DNA of 64,000 nt from Aurantimonas sp. Leaf443 (GCF_001425575.1 NZ_LMRD01000001.1:397745-461744), one strand, 5' to 3'. Shown: positions 21,493-31,318, counted from the stretch's first letter. A program made the numbers and translations. Notes: generated by a model from the letters alone, not told the origin.

Positions 21493-21556
21493 GGCACCCG
21501 CGCGAAGAGCCGGCGCCCGTCCGAGCGCCGGTCTTTGCAAAGAAGGAGGACTGACC

Positions 21557-21706
21557 ATGACACGAGCGGATCTCATCCGGCGGCTCCAGGAGCTGCAGAC
21601 GAGCCCGAAGTTCGAGAAGCGCGACATCCGCACCATCAGCGCGGTCCTGTCGTTCGAGGCGCTGAAGCGCCATGTCGAAGTGTGCGAGCAGGCGGTCGCC
21701 CGCTGA
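21557..21706 (+). CDS. Small protein of unknown function downstream of minE (49 aa)
   Basis: A 49-codon frame beginning MTRADLIRRLQELQTS and ending HVEVCEQAVAR, with a near-consensus ribosome site AAGGAGG 7 bases before the ATG. It is predicted to be mostly helical and is followed within 35 bases by an intrinsic terminator that would end the min transcript. It is 64 bases after minE and in the same direction, so it may be a fourth operon member. Too short for most gene finders; function unknown. Confidence 0.65.
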   Translation: MTRADLIRRLQELQTSPKFEKRDIRTISAVLSFEALKRHVEVCEQAVAR

Positions 21707-21739
21707 ACGACGACGCCTTCTCGAAGGCGAGACATTCCG

Positions 21740-21777
21740 ACGCCCGGCCGCCAGACGCGCGGCCGGGCGTTTCCCGT
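21740..21777 (+). terminator. Intrinsic terminator of the min operon
   Basis: A 12-bp perfect stem (ACGCCCGGCCGC with GCGGCCGGGCGT), 7-base loop, followed by TTTCCCGTTT. It separates the min transcript from the cobalamin-riboswitch promoter. Confidence 0.85.
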
Positions 21778-21791
21778 TTCGAAGGCCCGCC

Positions 21792-21819
21792 TTGTCAAAA
21801 CCGGGGCCGCCTGTAGACT
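21792..21819 (+). promoter_or_regulatory. Sigma-70-type promoter of the cobalamin operon
   Basis: TTGTCA (21792-21797) and TAGACT (21814-21819) with a 16-base spacer, directly upstream of the riboswitch. A start near 21826 would give a leader that contains the whole aptamer. Confidence 0.55.
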
Positions 21820-21849
21820 GCGGGGCGAAGGGCAGGCTCGATTCCCGCC

Positions 21850-22082
21850 CTTCGCCAGGATGGTTCCGGAGCCGCGACGCGGCCGAGGACGAAAAGGGAA
21901 TGCGACGGACCGACCCAATCAGGGGGTCTTCATCGCAGCCGACCCCGCGACTGTAGAGCGGAGAGGATCTCACCGCCTTCGACGACCCCGCCGCGCGGGG
22001 AAATCGCAAGGAAAAGCCACTGGGAAACCGGGAAGGCGAGGGGAGGGCCGATGACCCGCGAGCCAGGAGACCTGCCATCCGC
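21850..22082 (+). ncRNA. Cobalamin (B12) riboswitch
   Basis: The conserved blocks are all present in order: GGTTCC near 21862, AAAAGGGAA near 21893, the core GCGACTGTAGAGCGGA near 21948-21964, the GCCACTG element near 22015, GGGAAGGCG, then the B12 box AGCCAGGAGACCTGCC near 22061-22076. AGGATGG at the 5' edge can pair with CCATCC at the 3' edge to close P1. It lies 50 bases before cbtB and should switch off the cobalt-uptake and cobalamin-synthesis operon when adenosylcobalamin is plentiful. Confidence 0.95.
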
Positions 22083-22130
22083 AGACCCGGACCGCGCGGC
22101 TCCTCGCGCGGCCGTCACGGAGGTTGACCC

Positions 22131-22319
22131 ATGATCCAGTCCAGCCGCGCGCTGCCGCAACGGGCCGCGCAAGCCGATCTCTCCACGCGCATCGCCACGG
22201 GGCTTCTGGCCCTTGCCTGCGGCGCGTTCCTCGTCTGGGGCGCGGGCTTCGCCAAGGCCGACGCGCTGCACGACGCCGCGCACGACCTGCGCCATTCCTA
22301 CGGCTTCCCCTGCCACTGA
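22131..22319 (+). CDS. cbtB: Cobalt transporter subunit CbtB
   Basis: A 62-residue single-span membrane protein. The transmembrane helix is about residues 22-44, and the C-terminal His motif ending YGFPCH, with further His in [11 protein letters not shown], is the CbtB metal-binding tail. The ATG has GGAGG nearby and directly follows the riboswitch, as is typical for cbtB. It works with CbtA in cobalt uptake for cobalamin synthesis. Confidence 0.93.
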   Translation: MIQSSRALPQRAAQADLSTRIATGLLALACGAFLVWGAGFAKADALHDAAHDLRHSYGFPCH

Positions 22320-22576
22320 CGCGATAGGCCCGCCGCACCCCGCCGCCGCTCGGCCCCGACGAAGGGCGGGGCGGTCGCGCCGTTCGTCGCGGGATGCCGC
22401 CGTCGCACGATGCCGTTCGCGCCTCGCCGAGCCTTCGGGTGCCGCAGGGCTGCGAGGCGCAGTCTGCGTTCTGCGCCGTCGGCAAGTTCGCTCGCGCCGC
22501 GGCGCGGCGCGACGGGGCCGTCGCGGACGGTGCCTTGGCGACGGCCTGTGGCGGGCCGAATCCTGGAGAGATGGAA

Positions 22577-23341
22577 ATGACGATCGCCCGATCCTTCCTG
22601 GCCGCGCTCTGCGTCGGCCTTTTCGTCGGCGTCCTGATGACGCCCGTTCAGTATCTGCGGGTCGTCCCGCTGATCGAGAGCGCCGAGCGCTACGAGAGCG
22701 GCGGGGGCGCCGGCCACGACCATGCCGGCTTCGTCGGCGCGGCGCTCGCCGGCACCGCGGCATCGCAAGGGGCGGGCGAGACGCTGCGTCTCGCCCATTC
22801 CGGCGCGCATGCGGACGAGCATCACGCCGAGGGGCAAGCCGGCGCTCCGCTCGGCTCGCGCCTTGCCGGAACGCTCGCGGCCAATGTCGTGACGGGTGCC
22901 GGCTTCGCGCTCGTTCTTCTCTCGGCCAGCCTTCTCCTGAACCGTCCGCTGACGGCGGCGAACGGGCTCGCCTTCGGCCTTGCCGGCTTTGCCGCCGTGG
23001 CGCTGGCCCCCGCTCTCGGCCTGCCGCCGGAACTCCCGGCCATGCCCGCCGCCGATCTCGGCGCGCGGCAGGCCTGGTGGGCGCTGGCCGCCGCCTGCAC
23101 GGCCGGGGGCCTCGCGCTTCTGCTCCTGCCGCGCGCGGCGCTCCTGCGGGCGCTCGGCCTCGGCCTCCTCGCGCTGCCGCATGTCGTCGGCGCGCCGGCG
23201 CCGGACGAGCTGGCGAGCCCGATCCCGCCGACGCTCGCGGCCGAGTTCGCGGTCGCCTCGCTCGCGACCGGCGCCGTGTTCTGGGCCCTGCTCGGCGCCG
23301 GCCTCGGCCGCGCCTTCGACCGCTTGGCCGCGCGGCCGTGA
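22577..23341 (+). CDS. cbtA: Cobalt transporter subunit CbtA
   Basis: A 254-residue membrane protein with about five to six spans. The N-terminal [19 protein letters not shown], the His-rich loop (GHDHAGF, then [13 protein letters not shown] around residues 50-90) and [13 protein letters not shown] in the C-terminal half are CbtA features. The start at 22577 has GGAG 9 bases upstream; ATG 22571 is an alternative. An unusual gap of about 257 bases separates it from cbtB, in which I see no gene or clear structure. Its stop overlaps the GTG start of cobU. Confidence 0.9.
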   Translation: MTIARSFLAALCVGLFVGVLMTPVQYLRVVPLIESAERYESGGGAGHDHAGFVGAALAGTAASQGAGETLRLAHSGAHADEHHAEGQAGAPLGSRLAGTLAANVVTGAGFALVLLSASLLLNRPLTAANGLAFGLAGFAAVALAPALGLPPELPAMPAADLGARQAWWALAAACTAGGLALLLLPRAALLRALGLGLLALPHVVGAPAPDELASPIPPTLAAEFAVASLATGAVFWALLGAGLGRAFDRLAARP

Positions 23342-23868
23342 CGGCGGCCCTGGCGCCGGGCGTCACGCTCGTTCTCGGCGGCGCGCGCTCGGGCAAGAGC
23401 GCTCATGCCGAACGGCTGGTGGAGGAAAGCGGCCTCCAGCCGGTCTATCTCGCCACGGGCCGCGCCTTCGACGGCGAGATGGACGCGCGCATCGCGACCC
23501 ATCGCGAGCGCCGGGGAAGCGGCTGGCGCACCGTGGAGGCCCCGCTGGACCTCGGGCCGGCGCTGGCGCGCGAGGCGGGGCAAGGCCGCGCGGTTCTCGT
23601 CGACTGCCTGACGCTCTGGGTGACAAACCTGATGATGGAGGGGCGCGACGTCGCCTCCGAAAGCGCCGCGCTGTGCCGCACGCTGGAGGCGCTGGGGGCG
23701 GTCCCCATCGTCCTCGTCTCCAACGAGGTCGGGCTCGGCATCGTGCCCGACAACGCCATGGCCCGCGCCTTCCGCGACCATGCCGGCCGGCTGCACCAGG
23801 ATGTCGGGCGCATCGCCGCCCGCGTCATCTTCGTGGCGGCCGGACTGCCGCTGACCCTCAAGGGCTGA
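23338..23868 (+). CDS. cobU: Adenosylcobinamide kinase / guanylyltransferase
   Basis: A 176-residue bifunctional enzyme of nucleotide-loop assembly: it phosphorylates adenosylcobinamide and then adds GMP. The P-loop is [11 protein letters not shown] near residue 15, followed by the [13 protein letters not shown] block and DCLTLWVTN. It starts at GTG within the cbtA stop (GTGA overlap). Length and motifs are normal for CobU/CobP. Confidence 0.95.
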   Translation: MTAALAPGVTLVLGGARSGKSAHAERLVEESGLQPVYLATGRAFDGEMDARIATHRERRGSGWRTVEAPLDLGPALAREAGQGRAVLVDCLTLWVTNLMMEGRDVASESAALCRTLEALGAVPIVLVSNEVGLGIVPDNAMARAFRDHAGRLHQDVGRIAARVIFVAAGLPLTLKG

Positions 23869-23886
23869 GCGCCCGAACGCTCCCGG

Positions 23887-24975
23887 ATGGATACCATGCA
23901 GAAGATTCCCGCCACGATCGTCACCGGCTTCCTCGGCGCCGGCAAGACGACGCTGATCCGCAACCTCCTGCAGAATGCCGGCGGGCGCCGCATCGCCCTC
24001 ATCGTCAACGAGTTCGGCGATCTCGGCGTCGACGGCGACCTCCTGAAGGGCTGCGGCGTGGAGGCCTGCCGCGAGGACGACGTGGTGGAACTGACCAATG
24101 GCTGCATCTGCTGCACCGTCGCCGACGACTTCGTGCCGACCATGACGATGCTTCTCGACCGCGACCGGCCGCTCGACCACATCGTCATCGAGACCTCGGG
24201 CCTCGCCCTGCCGCAGCCGCTCGTCGCCGCCTTCAACTGGCCGCAGGTCAAGGCGCGCGTGACGGTGGACGGCGTGGTGACGGTGATCGATGCGGCGGCG
24301 GTCGCCGCGGGGCGCTTCGCCCATGACGAGGCGGCGCTCGCCGCCCAGCGCGCGGCCGACGAGAGCCTTGACCACGACGACCCGCTGGAGGAACTCTTCG
24401 AGGACCAGATCGTGGCGGCCGACATGATCGTCCTCTCCAAGGCCGATCTCGTGGACGCGGCGACGCTCGCACGCGTGAGCGAACAGGTTTCGGAGCACGG
24501 TTCGGCCAAGATCGTCGTCTCGCAGGGCGGCCGCCTGCCGGCCGAGGTTCTGCTCGGCATCGGCGCGGGCACCGAGGACCTCATCGCCGGCCGCCGCTCG
24601 CATCACGAGATCGAGCACGAGGGCGGCGCGCCGCACGACCACGACGATTTCGAGAGTTTCGTCGCGCAGGCCGGGCCGCTCGCCGATACGGACGCCTTCG
24701 TGGCCGGGCTGAAGCAACTGATCGCGGAGGAGGATATCCTGCGCGTGAAGGGCTTCGCCGCCGTCGCGGACAAGCCGATGCGGCTCGTGGTGCAGGCGGT
24801 CGGCACGCGGATCGAGACCTATTTCGACCGGCCCTTCGCGCCCGGCGAGGCGCGGGGCTCGCGCCTCGTCGTGATCGGCCTGCATGACGGGCTGGACGCG
24901 GCAGCGCAGGCGCGCATCGTCGCCCGGATCGAAGCGCTCGCCGCCGGCGAAGCGCTCGGCGCGGCGGCCGAGTAG
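23887..24975 (+). CDS. cobW: CobW family metallochaperone GTPase
   Basis: A 362-residue G3E GTPase. Walker A GFLGAGKTT is near residue 14, the metal-binding GCxCC motif appears as NGCICCTV near residue 77, and a His/Asp-rich stretch lies around residues 240-260 (SHHEIEHEGG then HDHDD). CobW is thought to deliver cobalt for insertion by CobNST, which agrees with its position immediately before cobN. The start could also be the ATG three codons on. Confidence 0.95.
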   Translation: MDTMQKIPATIVTGFLGAGKTTLIRNLLQNAGGRRIALIVNEFGDLGVDGDLLKGCGVEACREDDVVELTNGCICCTVADDFVPTMTMLLDRDRPLDHIVIETSGLALPQPLVAAFNWPQVKARVTVDGVVTVIDAAAVAAGRFAHDEAALAAQRAADESLDHDDPLEELFEDQIVAADMIVLSKADLVDAATLARVSEQVSEHGSAKIVVSQGGRLPAEVLLGIGAGTEDLIAGRRSHHEIEHEGGAPHDHDDFESFVAQAGPLADTDAFVAGLKQLIAEEDILRVKGFAAVADKPMRLVVQAVGTRIETYFDRPFAPGEARGSRLVVIGLHDGLDAAAQARIVARIEALAAGEALGAAAE

Positions 24976-24980
24976 GGCGC

Positions 24981-27900
24981 TTGCATCTTCTTCTCGCCCG
25001 CCAGGGCGCGCTCGACGAGGGCGGCGAGGCGATCGATCTCGGCCAGTCGCCGGCGCAGATGCTGGTCCTCTCGGCCGCCGACACCGAGATCGCCGCGCTC
25101 GGAGAGGCGAAGCGGCGGCTCGGCGCCCGGGCGCCGGAGCTTCGCCTCGCCAACCTCCTGTCGCTGCGCCACCCGATGTCGGTCGACGCCTATGTCGAGC
25201 GCACGGCGCGCCATGCGCGGCTCGTCGTCGTGCGGCTTCTGGGGGGCGCGTCCTACTGGCCCTACGGTCTGGAGGCGCTTCTCGCGAACGCCCGGCGCAG
25301 CGGTGCCGGGCTCGTCGTTCTGCCGGGCGACGACCGGCCGGATGCGGGGCTGGACCGGTTCAACACCGTGCCCGAGGCCGAGCGGATCGCGCTGTGGCGC
25401 TATCTCCTGGAGGGGGGCGCGGACAATGCCGAGCGCTTCCTCCTCGCCGGACGGGCGCTGATCGACGGCGGCGCCTGGCCGGACGCGGCGCAGCCGCTGG
25501 CGCGCGCCGGCGTTCTCGGCGGCGAGGCCATGTTCGCGGACGGGGCGAAAGGCACGCGCCCGCTCGTCGCGCTGGTCTTCTACCGCGCGCTCCTGCAGAG
25601 CGGGCAGATGCAGGCCGTCGAAGCCTTGGCCGAGGCGCTGGAACGGCGCGGCTGCGACGTGGCGCGGCTCTTCGTCTCCGGGCTGAAGGACCCCGTCTCC
25701 GTGGCGACGCTGCGGCGCCTCTTCTCGGCGCGCGCGCCGGGCCTCGTCGTGAACCTCACGGGCTTTGCCGTCTCCTCGCCGGGCGCCGGACGCGTGCCGA
25801 CCGTCCTCGACGAGACGGGCGCCATGGTGCTGCAGGCGGTGCTTTCGAGCGGGGGGCGGGAGGCCTGGGAGGCCTCGGCGCGCGGCCTCTCGGCGCGCGA
25901 CCTCGCCATGAGCGTCGCCCTGCCGGAAGTGGACGGGCGCGTGATGACGCGCGCCGTCGCCTTTAAGGCGGCGGCCGCATGGGACGCGGCCACGCAGACC
26001 AACCTCGTCGCCCACGCGCCCGTCGCGGACCGGGTGGCGTTCGTCGCCGAACTCGCCGCCCGCTGGCTGCGGCTCGGCGCCAGGACGGCGGCCGAGCGGC
26101 GCGTGGCCATCCTTCTCGCCAACTATCCCAATCGCGACGGGCGGCTCGGTAACGGCGTCGGGCTCGACACGCCGGCCGGCACGATCGAGGTCATGACCGC
26201 GATGGGCCGGGCGGGGTACGACGTCGGGACGGTGCCGGCGGACGGCGACGCGCTGATCGCCCATCTCATGGAAGGGCCCACCAATGCCGGCACGGCCCGT
26301 CGCACGATCCGCGAGACGCTGCCGCTTGTCGCCTATCGCGCCTTCTTCGACACGCTGCCGGCCGGCATGCGCGAGGCGGTGACGCAGCGCTGGGGAGCGC
26401 CCGAGGCGGATCCGTTCATGGTGCGGCGCGCCGGCGCGCTCTGCTTCGCGCTGCCGCTCGCCCGGTTCGGCGCCACGATGGTCGGCATCCAGCCGGCGCG
26501 GGGCTACAATATCGATCCGAAGGAGACCTATCACTCTCCCGACCTCGTGCCTCCGCACAATTACATCGCCTTCTACGCCTTCCTGCGCACCGCCTTCGAC
26601 GCCGACGCGATCGTCCACATGGGCAAGCACGGCAATCTGGAATGGCTGCCCGGCAAGGCGCTGGCGCTCTCGCGGACCTGCTTCCCCGAAGCCGTGTTCG
26701 GCCCGGTGCCCCATCTCTATCCGTTCATCGTCAACGATCCCGGCGAGGGCACGCAGGCCAAGCGCCGCGCCTCGGCCGTCATCATCGACCACCTGACGCC
26801 GCCGCTGACGCGGGCGGAGAACCACGGCATCCTGCGCGACCTCGAGGCGCTGGTCGACGAGTTCTATGCCGCCAGCGAAGGCGACGCTCCGCGCGCCGCG
26901 CTCCTCAAGACGCGCATCCTCGATCTGGTGCGCGACACCGGGCTCGATCTCGACGCCGGGCTCGACGCCGCGCCGGACGCGGCCGCGGCGCTGGAGCGGC
27001 TCGACGCCTATCTCTGCGACCTGAAGGAGATGCAGATCCGCGACGGGCTGCACGTCTTCGGCCGCTCGCCGGAGGGGCGCCTGCGCCGCGATCTCGTCGT
27101 CGCGCTCGCCCGCCTGCCGCGGGGCGAGGCCCCGGGCGAGGCCTCGATCCTCAGGGCGCTCGCCGACGATCTCGGCCTCGACGCGGCGAAGGGCGAGGGG
27201 CGCGCCTTCGACCCGCTCGACTGCGACATGGCCGCGCCCTGGACCGGCGCGCGTCCACAGGTTCTCAACAGGATATCAACAGATCCCTGGCGCAGCGCGG
27301 GCGACACGGTGGAGCGGCTGGAACTCCTGGCGGCGAAGCTGGTGGAGGAGGGCGCGGGGGCGGCGACGGGTCTTTCCCATGCACAGGCCGTGCTCGAATC
27401 CGTCGAGACGCGGCTTGGCCCCGCGCTCGACGCCTGCGGCGCGGCCGAGATCGAGGGACTTCTCACCGGCCTTTCCGGCCGCTTCGTGGCGCCCGGCCCC
27501 TCCGGCGCGCCGACGCGCGGACGGCCCGAGGTGCTGCCGACGGGGCGCAACTTCTTCTCCGTCGACACGCGCGCCGTGCCGACGGAAGCGGCCTGGACGC
27601 TCGGGCGCTGCTCCGCCGAACTCCTCGTCACGCGTCACCTGCAGGATCACGGCGACTGGCCGAAGGCGATCGGCCTCACCGCCTGGGGCACCTCCAACAT
27701 GCGCACCGGCGGCGACGACATCGCGCAGGCGCTGGCGCTGATCGGGGCGCGGCCCGCCTGGGACCGCGCCTCGGGGCGCGTGACGGGCTTCGAGGTTCTG
27801 ACGCTCGCCGAACTCGGCCGGCCGCGCGTCGACGTGACCCTGCGCATCTCCGGCTTCTTCCGCGACGCCTTTCCCGACCAGATCGCGCTTTTCGACCGCG

Positions 27901-28751
27901 CCTCGCGCGCCGTCGGAGCGCTGCGCGAGGAGGGGTCGGAGAATCCACTGGCCCAGCGCATGGCGGAGGAGGCGCAGCTTCTGGTGCGGCAGGGCATGGC
28001 CGGCGACGTGGCCGGGCGCCTCGCCGGACGGCGCGTCTACGGTTCGCGGCCGGGCGCCTACGGGGCCGGGCTCCAGGCGCTGATCGACGAACGCGGCTGG
28101 CGCGAGCGCGGCGATCTGGCCGAAGCCTACATCGTCTGGGGCGCCTATGCCTACGGCGCGGACGGCGAGGGCGAGGGCGACCGCGCGGGGCTGGAGCGAC
28201 GGCTCTCCAGGATCGAGGCGGTCGTGCAGAACCAGGACAACCGCGAGCACGATCTCCTGGATTCGGACGACTACTACCAGTTCGAGGGCGGCATGAGCGC
28301 GGCGGCGGAGCATCTTAACGGGCGCCGTCCCGTGCTCTACCACAACGATCATTCGCGCCCCGAGCGCCCGGTGATCCGCACGCTGGAGGAGGAGATCGGC
28401 CGCGTGGTGCGCGCGCGCGCGACCAATCCGAAATGGCTCGCGGGCGTCATGCGCCACGGCTACAAGGGCGCCTTCGAGATCGCCGCGACGGTGGATTATC
28501 TCTTCGCCTTCGCCGCCACGACCGGCGCGGTGCGCGACCACCATTTCGAGGCGGTGTATTATGCCACGCTCGGCGACGAGGCGGTGCGCGCCTTCATCGC
28601 CGATCACAACGCGCCGGCGCTCGCCGAGATCGCCGAGCGGCTGGCCGAGGCGATCGACCGGGGGCTCTGGGTGCCGCGCTCCAACGCGGCGCGGGCGGAC
28701 CTGTCGGACCTGTCCGGCACGAGGCGAACGGGCGAGGGGAACCGAGGATGA
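24981..28751 (+). CDS. cobN: Cobaltochelatase large subunit CobN
   Basis: A 1256-residue subunit of the ATP-dependent aerobic cobaltochelatase, which inserts cobalt into hydrogenobyrinate a,c-diamide. Characteristic stretches include GNGVGLDTPAGT near residue 391, HMGKHGNLEWLPGK near residue 548 and the C-terminal NPKWLAGVMRHGYKGAFE. It starts with TTG five bases after cobW and has only a weak ribosome site, so coupling is likely. The CobS and CobT partners are not in the window. Confidence 0.96.
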   Translation: MHLLLARQGALDEGGEAIDLGQSPAQMLVLSAADTEIAALGEAKRRLGARAPELRLANLLSLRHPMSVDAYVERTARHARLVVVRLLGGASYWPYGLEALLANARRSGAGLVVLPGDDRPDAGLDRFNTVPEAERIALWRYLLEGGADNAERFLLAGRALIDGGAWPDAAQPLARAGVLGGEAMFADGAKGTRPLVALVFYRALLQSGQMQAVEALAEALERRGCDVARLFVSGLKDPVSVATLRRLFSARAPGLVVNLTGFAVSSPGAGRVPTVLDETGAMVLQAVLSSGGREAWEASARGLSARDLAMSVALPEVDGRVMTRAVAFKAAAAWDAATQTNLVAHAPVADRVAFVAELAARWLRLGARTAAERRVAILLANYPNRDGRLGNGVGLDTPAGTIEVMTAMGRAGYDVGTVPADGDALIAHLMEGPTNAGTARRTIRETLPLVAYRAFFDTLPAGMREAVTQRWGAPEADPFMVRRAGALCFALPLARFGATMVGIQPARGYNIDPKETYHSPDLVPPHNYIAFYAFLRTAFDADAIVHMGKHGNLEWLPGKALALSRTCFPEAVFGPVPHLYPFIVNDPGEGTQAKRRASAVIIDHLTPPLTRAENHGILRDLEALVDEFYAASEGDAPRAALLKTRILDLVRDTGLDLDAGLDAAPDAAAALERLDAYLCDLKEMQIRDGLHVFGRSPEGRLRRDLVVALARLPRGEAPGEASILRALADDLGLDAAKGEGRAFDPLDCDMAAPWTGARPQVLNRISTDPWRSAGDTVERLELLAAKLVEEGAGAATGLSHAQAVLESVETRLGPALDACGAAEIEGLLTGLSGRFVAPGPSGAPTRGRPEVLPTGRNFFSVDTRAVPTEAAWTLGRCSAELLVTRHLQDHGDWPKAIGLTAWGTSNMRTGGDDIAQALALIGARPAWDRASGRVTGFEVLTLAELGRPRVDVTLRISGFFRDAFPDQIALFDRASRAVGALREEGSENPLAQRMAEEAQLLVRQGMAGDVAGRLAGRRVYGSRPGAYGAGLQALIDERGWRERGDLAEAYIVWGAYAYGADGEGEGDRAGLERRLSRIEAVVQNQDNREHDLLDSDDYYQFEGGMSAAAEHLNGRRPVLYHNDHSRPERPVIRTLEEEIGRVVRARATNPKWLAGVMRHGYKGAFEIAATVDYLFAFAATTGAVRDHHFEAVYYATLGDEAVRAFIADHNAPALAEIAERLAEAIDRGLWVPRSNAARADLSDLSGTRRTGEGNRG

Positions 28752-29380
28752 CCGAGAAGATCACCGATGGCATGAGCGAGGCCGAGCTCGACGCGCGCCA
28801 CGCCGAGAAGATGCGAAAGAAGAAGGCCGCGCGCGACAAGATCCTCGCCACCAAGACGGTGGAGAAGGGCCTCCTCATCGTCCATACCGGCAAGGGCAAG
28901 GGCAAGACGACGGCCGCCTTCGGCCTCGTCTTCCGCGCGCTCGGCAACGGCTTCAAGGTGGGCGTGGTGCAGTTCGTGAAGGGCAAGTGGGAGACGGGCG
29001 AGCGCCATATCCTGGAGCGTTTTCCCGACGAGGTGACGATCACCGCCATGGGCGACGGTTTTACCTGGGAGACGCAGGACCGCCAGCGCGACATCGCCGC
29101 CGCCAAGGCCGCCTGGGAGCGCGCCAAGGCGCTCATCATGGACGAGGAGCACGACATGGTGCTGCTCGACGAACTCAACATCGTCCTGCGCTACGAATAT
29201 CTCGACCTCGCCGAGGTGCTCGCCGTGTTGCGCGACAAGCCGGCGATGAAGCACGTCGTCGTCACCGGCCGCAACGCGCGCGAGGAACTGATCGAACTCG
29301 CCGACCTCGTGACGGAGATGGAGGCGGTGAAACACCCGTTCCGCTCAGGGGTTAAGGCGCAGAAGGGGATCGAGTTCTAG
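28748..29380 (+). CDS. cobO: Cob(I)alamin adenosyltransferase, CobO/BtuR type
   Basis: A 210-residue ATP:corrinoid adenosyltransferase. The P-loop-like [14 protein letters not shown] near residue 45 and the C-terminal [16 protein letters not shown] are diagnostic. It attaches the adenosyl group in the aerobic pathway. The ATG overlaps the cobN stop (ATGA), and it is the last gene of the riboswitch-controlled operon; the following gene is on the other strand. No clear terminator was seen in the 160-base gap. Confidence 0.95.
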   Translation: MTEKITDGMSEAELDARHAEKMRKKKAARDKILATKTVEKGLLIVHTGKGKGKTTAAFGLVFRALGNGFKVGVVQFVKGKWETGERHILERFPDEVTITAMGDGFTWETQDRQRDIAAAKAAWERAKALIMDEEHDMVLLDELNIVLRYEYLDLAEVLAVLRDKPAMKHVVVTGRNAREELIELADLVTEMEAVKHPFRSGVKAQKGIEF

Positions 29381-29540
29381 GCACCGTTTCCTCGGACGCC
29401 ATCGGGACCTTCGTTCCGATGCCGGGTCGATTCCGGGTCGCGCCGCTGTCCGGCCCGGCAATGGTCATGACGTCGGTCATGACGGGGCGTCCCGGTCGGC
29501 GCCGTCGCGCGGTCGACGGGGCGGAAACGTCCTCAGCGCC

Positions 29541-30173
29541 TCAGAAATTCTCCACCGCGTAATCCGCCGCCGCGCTCCGCTCCAGGACGAGGCGCATGTT
29601 CGGCAGGTCGTTGCCTTCCATTTTCTGGCGCATCGTCTCGCCCTCGAGCCCGTAGCCCTGCCAGCGGCGGGTGAGGCGTTCCTCGAGGATCGCGGCGGGA
29701 ACGTCGAGGAGGACGCTCGCGTCGAAGCGGGGGCGCAGCGGGGTCCAGGCGGGGTCGTCGAGGAGGAGATAGTTGCCCTCGACGAGGACGAGGCGCGCGG
29801 CGGGATCGACGATGCGGGCGCCGGCGCGGGCGATCTCGAGGTCGCGGTCGAAGACGGGCACCGCGATGGCGCGGCCGTCGTCGGCGCGCAGCCGGTCGAG
29901 AAGGGACGCGAGGCCGTCGACGTCGAACGTGTGGGGCGCGCCCTTGCGCGGGCGGTGGCCCCGCGCCTCGAGAACCCGGTCGTCGTAATGGAAGCCGTCC
30001 ATGGCGACGACGGCGGCGCAGCCGGGGCGGGCCTCGTTCAATGCCGCGGCGAGGCGCTCGGTGAAGGTCGTCTTGCCCGAGCCCGGCGCCCCGGCGACGG
30101 CGACGAGATGGCGCGTCTCGCCGGGCAGGGCGAGGAGGGCGGCGGCAAGGCCGGCGAGGTCGGTTCGGATCAT
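29541..30173 (-). CDS. P-loop nucleoside/nucleotide kinase-like protein (FrcK/uridine-kinase type)
   Basis: A 210-residue protein with Walker [10 protein letters not shown] at about residues 28-36, [15 protein letters not shown] (the phosphoribulokinase/uridine-kinase acceptor loop), [12 protein letters not shown], and the [12 protein letters not shown] block found in pantothenate- and uridine-kinase-like enzymes. The rhizobial FrcK proteins have this layout. The substrate is not known and there is no transporter beside it to give a clue. It is transcribed alone, convergent with cobO. Confidence 0.8.
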   Translation of the reverse strand: MIRTDLAGLAAALLALPGETRHLVAVAGAPGSGKTTFTERLAAALNEARPGCAAVVAMDGFHYDDRVLEARGHRPRKGAPHTFDVDGLASLLDRLRADDGRAIAVPVFDRDLEIARAGARIVDPAARLVLVEGNYLLLDDPAWTPLRPRFDASVLLDVPAAILEERLTRRWQGYGLEGETMRQKMEGNDLPNMRLVLERSAAADYAVENF

Positions 30174-30299
30174 CGGTTCGTCTCGGATTGGCGTTACGGC
30201 CGTTCGATGAATGTTGACGATCGGTCGCCGGCGAGGGGATTTGTGACGGGCGGCCCCGGCACCCTATCTTGGCCGCAACGCCAGACAGGGGAGACCAGC

Positions 30300-31247
30300 A
30301 TGGCCGCCGAACTCAAGGGCATTCACCATCTCACCGCCATCACCGCGGACGCGCCGGCCAACCTGCGCTTCTACACGCAGGTTCTGGGCATGCGTCTGGT
30401 GAAGAAGACCGTCAACCAGGACGACACGAGCGCCTATCATCTCTTCTATGCCGACGGGAAGGCGGCGCCCGGCACGGACCTGACCTTCTTCGACTTTCCC
30501 GCGGCGCCCGAGCGGCGCGGCAACCATGCCGTCTCGCGCACCTCTCTGCGCGTCGCCGGCCGGGCGAGCCTCGAATGGTGGCGCGCGCGCCTTGCCGCGC
30601 ACGGCGTCGCGACGGGCGAGATCCGGGCGCTCGACGGGCGCGACAGTCTCGATTTCGAGGACCCGGAGGGCCAGCGGCTGCGGCTCGTGGACGATGGCGG
30701 GCGCGGCGAGGCCAACCCTTGGGACGGCAGCGACGTGCCGGCCAAGCACCAGATCCGGGGCCTCGGGCCCATCGTGATGGCCGTGCCGGCGCTGGAGCGC
30801 TCCGAGCCGGTGCTGACCGTCCTCATGAAGATGCGCAAGGTGCGCCTCTACGAGGAGGGCGCGGCCAAGGTGCACGTGTTCGAGATGGGCGAGGGCGGAC
30901 CGGCGGCCGAACTCCATGTCAGCGTCGATCCCGCGCTGGGGCAGGCGATGCAGGGGGCGGGCGGCGTGCACCACGTCGCCTTCCGCGCGGCCAATGTCGA
31001 GGAGCTGCACGAGTGGACGGCGCGGCTGAAGGACTATCGCGTGCCCTCCAGCGGCGAGGTGGAGCGCTATTACTTCCGCTCGCTCTATTTCCGCGAGCCG
31101 AACGGCATCCTCTTCGAGATCGCCACGGACGGGCCGGGCTTCGCCGTGGACGAACCGATGGAGACGCTGGGCGAGAGCCTCTCCCTCCCGCCCTTCCTGG
31201 AAGCGCGGCGCGCCAGCATCGAGGCCAATCTCAAGCCGCTGGTCTGA
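30300..31247 (+). CDS. Ring-cleaving dioxygenase of the glyoxalase/VOC fold (MhqO/LinE-like)
   Basis: A 315-residue two-module VOC protein. The first module begins [35 protein letters not shown]; the second holds [10 protein letters not shown] and [11 protein letters not shown] with the His and Glu expected to bind Fe(II). Close relatives cleave hydroquinones and are called MhqO or LinE. An alpha/beta hydrolase like MhqD follows, a pairing known from Bacillus quinone detoxification. Its last codons and stop are part of an exact 58-bp tandem duplication. Start: ATG after GGGGAGACC. Confidence 0.88.
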   Translation: MAAELKGIHHLTAITADAPANLRFYTQVLGMRLVKKTVNQDDTSAYHLFYADGKAAPGTDLTFFDFPAAPERRGNHAVSRTSLRVAGRASLEWWRARLAAHGVATGEIRALDGRDSLDFEDPEGQRLRLVDDGGRGEANPWDGSDVPAKHQIRGLGPIVMAVPALERSEPVLTVLMKMRKVRLYEEGAAKVHVFEMGEGGPAAELHVSVDPALGQAMQGAGGVHHVAFRAANVEELHEWTARLKDYRVPSSGEVERYYFRSLYFREPNGILFEIATDGPGFAVDEPMETLGESLSLPPFLEARRASIEANLKPLV

Positions 31248-31318
31248 GACCGGCTTCATCGCGCGGCGCGCCAGCATCGAGGCCAATCTCAAGCCGCTGG
31301 TCTGAGACCGGCTTCATC
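31203..31318 (+). repeat. Exact 58-bp tandem duplication covering the 3' end of the dioxygenase gene
   Basis: Bases 31203-31260 and 31261-31318 are identical, followed by nine bases of a third copy. Each unit carries the last 15 codons, the TGA and a small inverted repeat around the stop (GGTC, TGA, GACC, flanked by AAGCC and GGCTT). The second copy is not translated because the first stop codon is intact. Being exact, it is either recent or an assembly artefact. Confidence 0.95.

Noticed and set aside
22394-22576. In-frame upstream extension of cbtA
   Set aside because: The added 61 residues do not look like CbtA, which starts at the hydrophobic segment; GGAG supports 22577.
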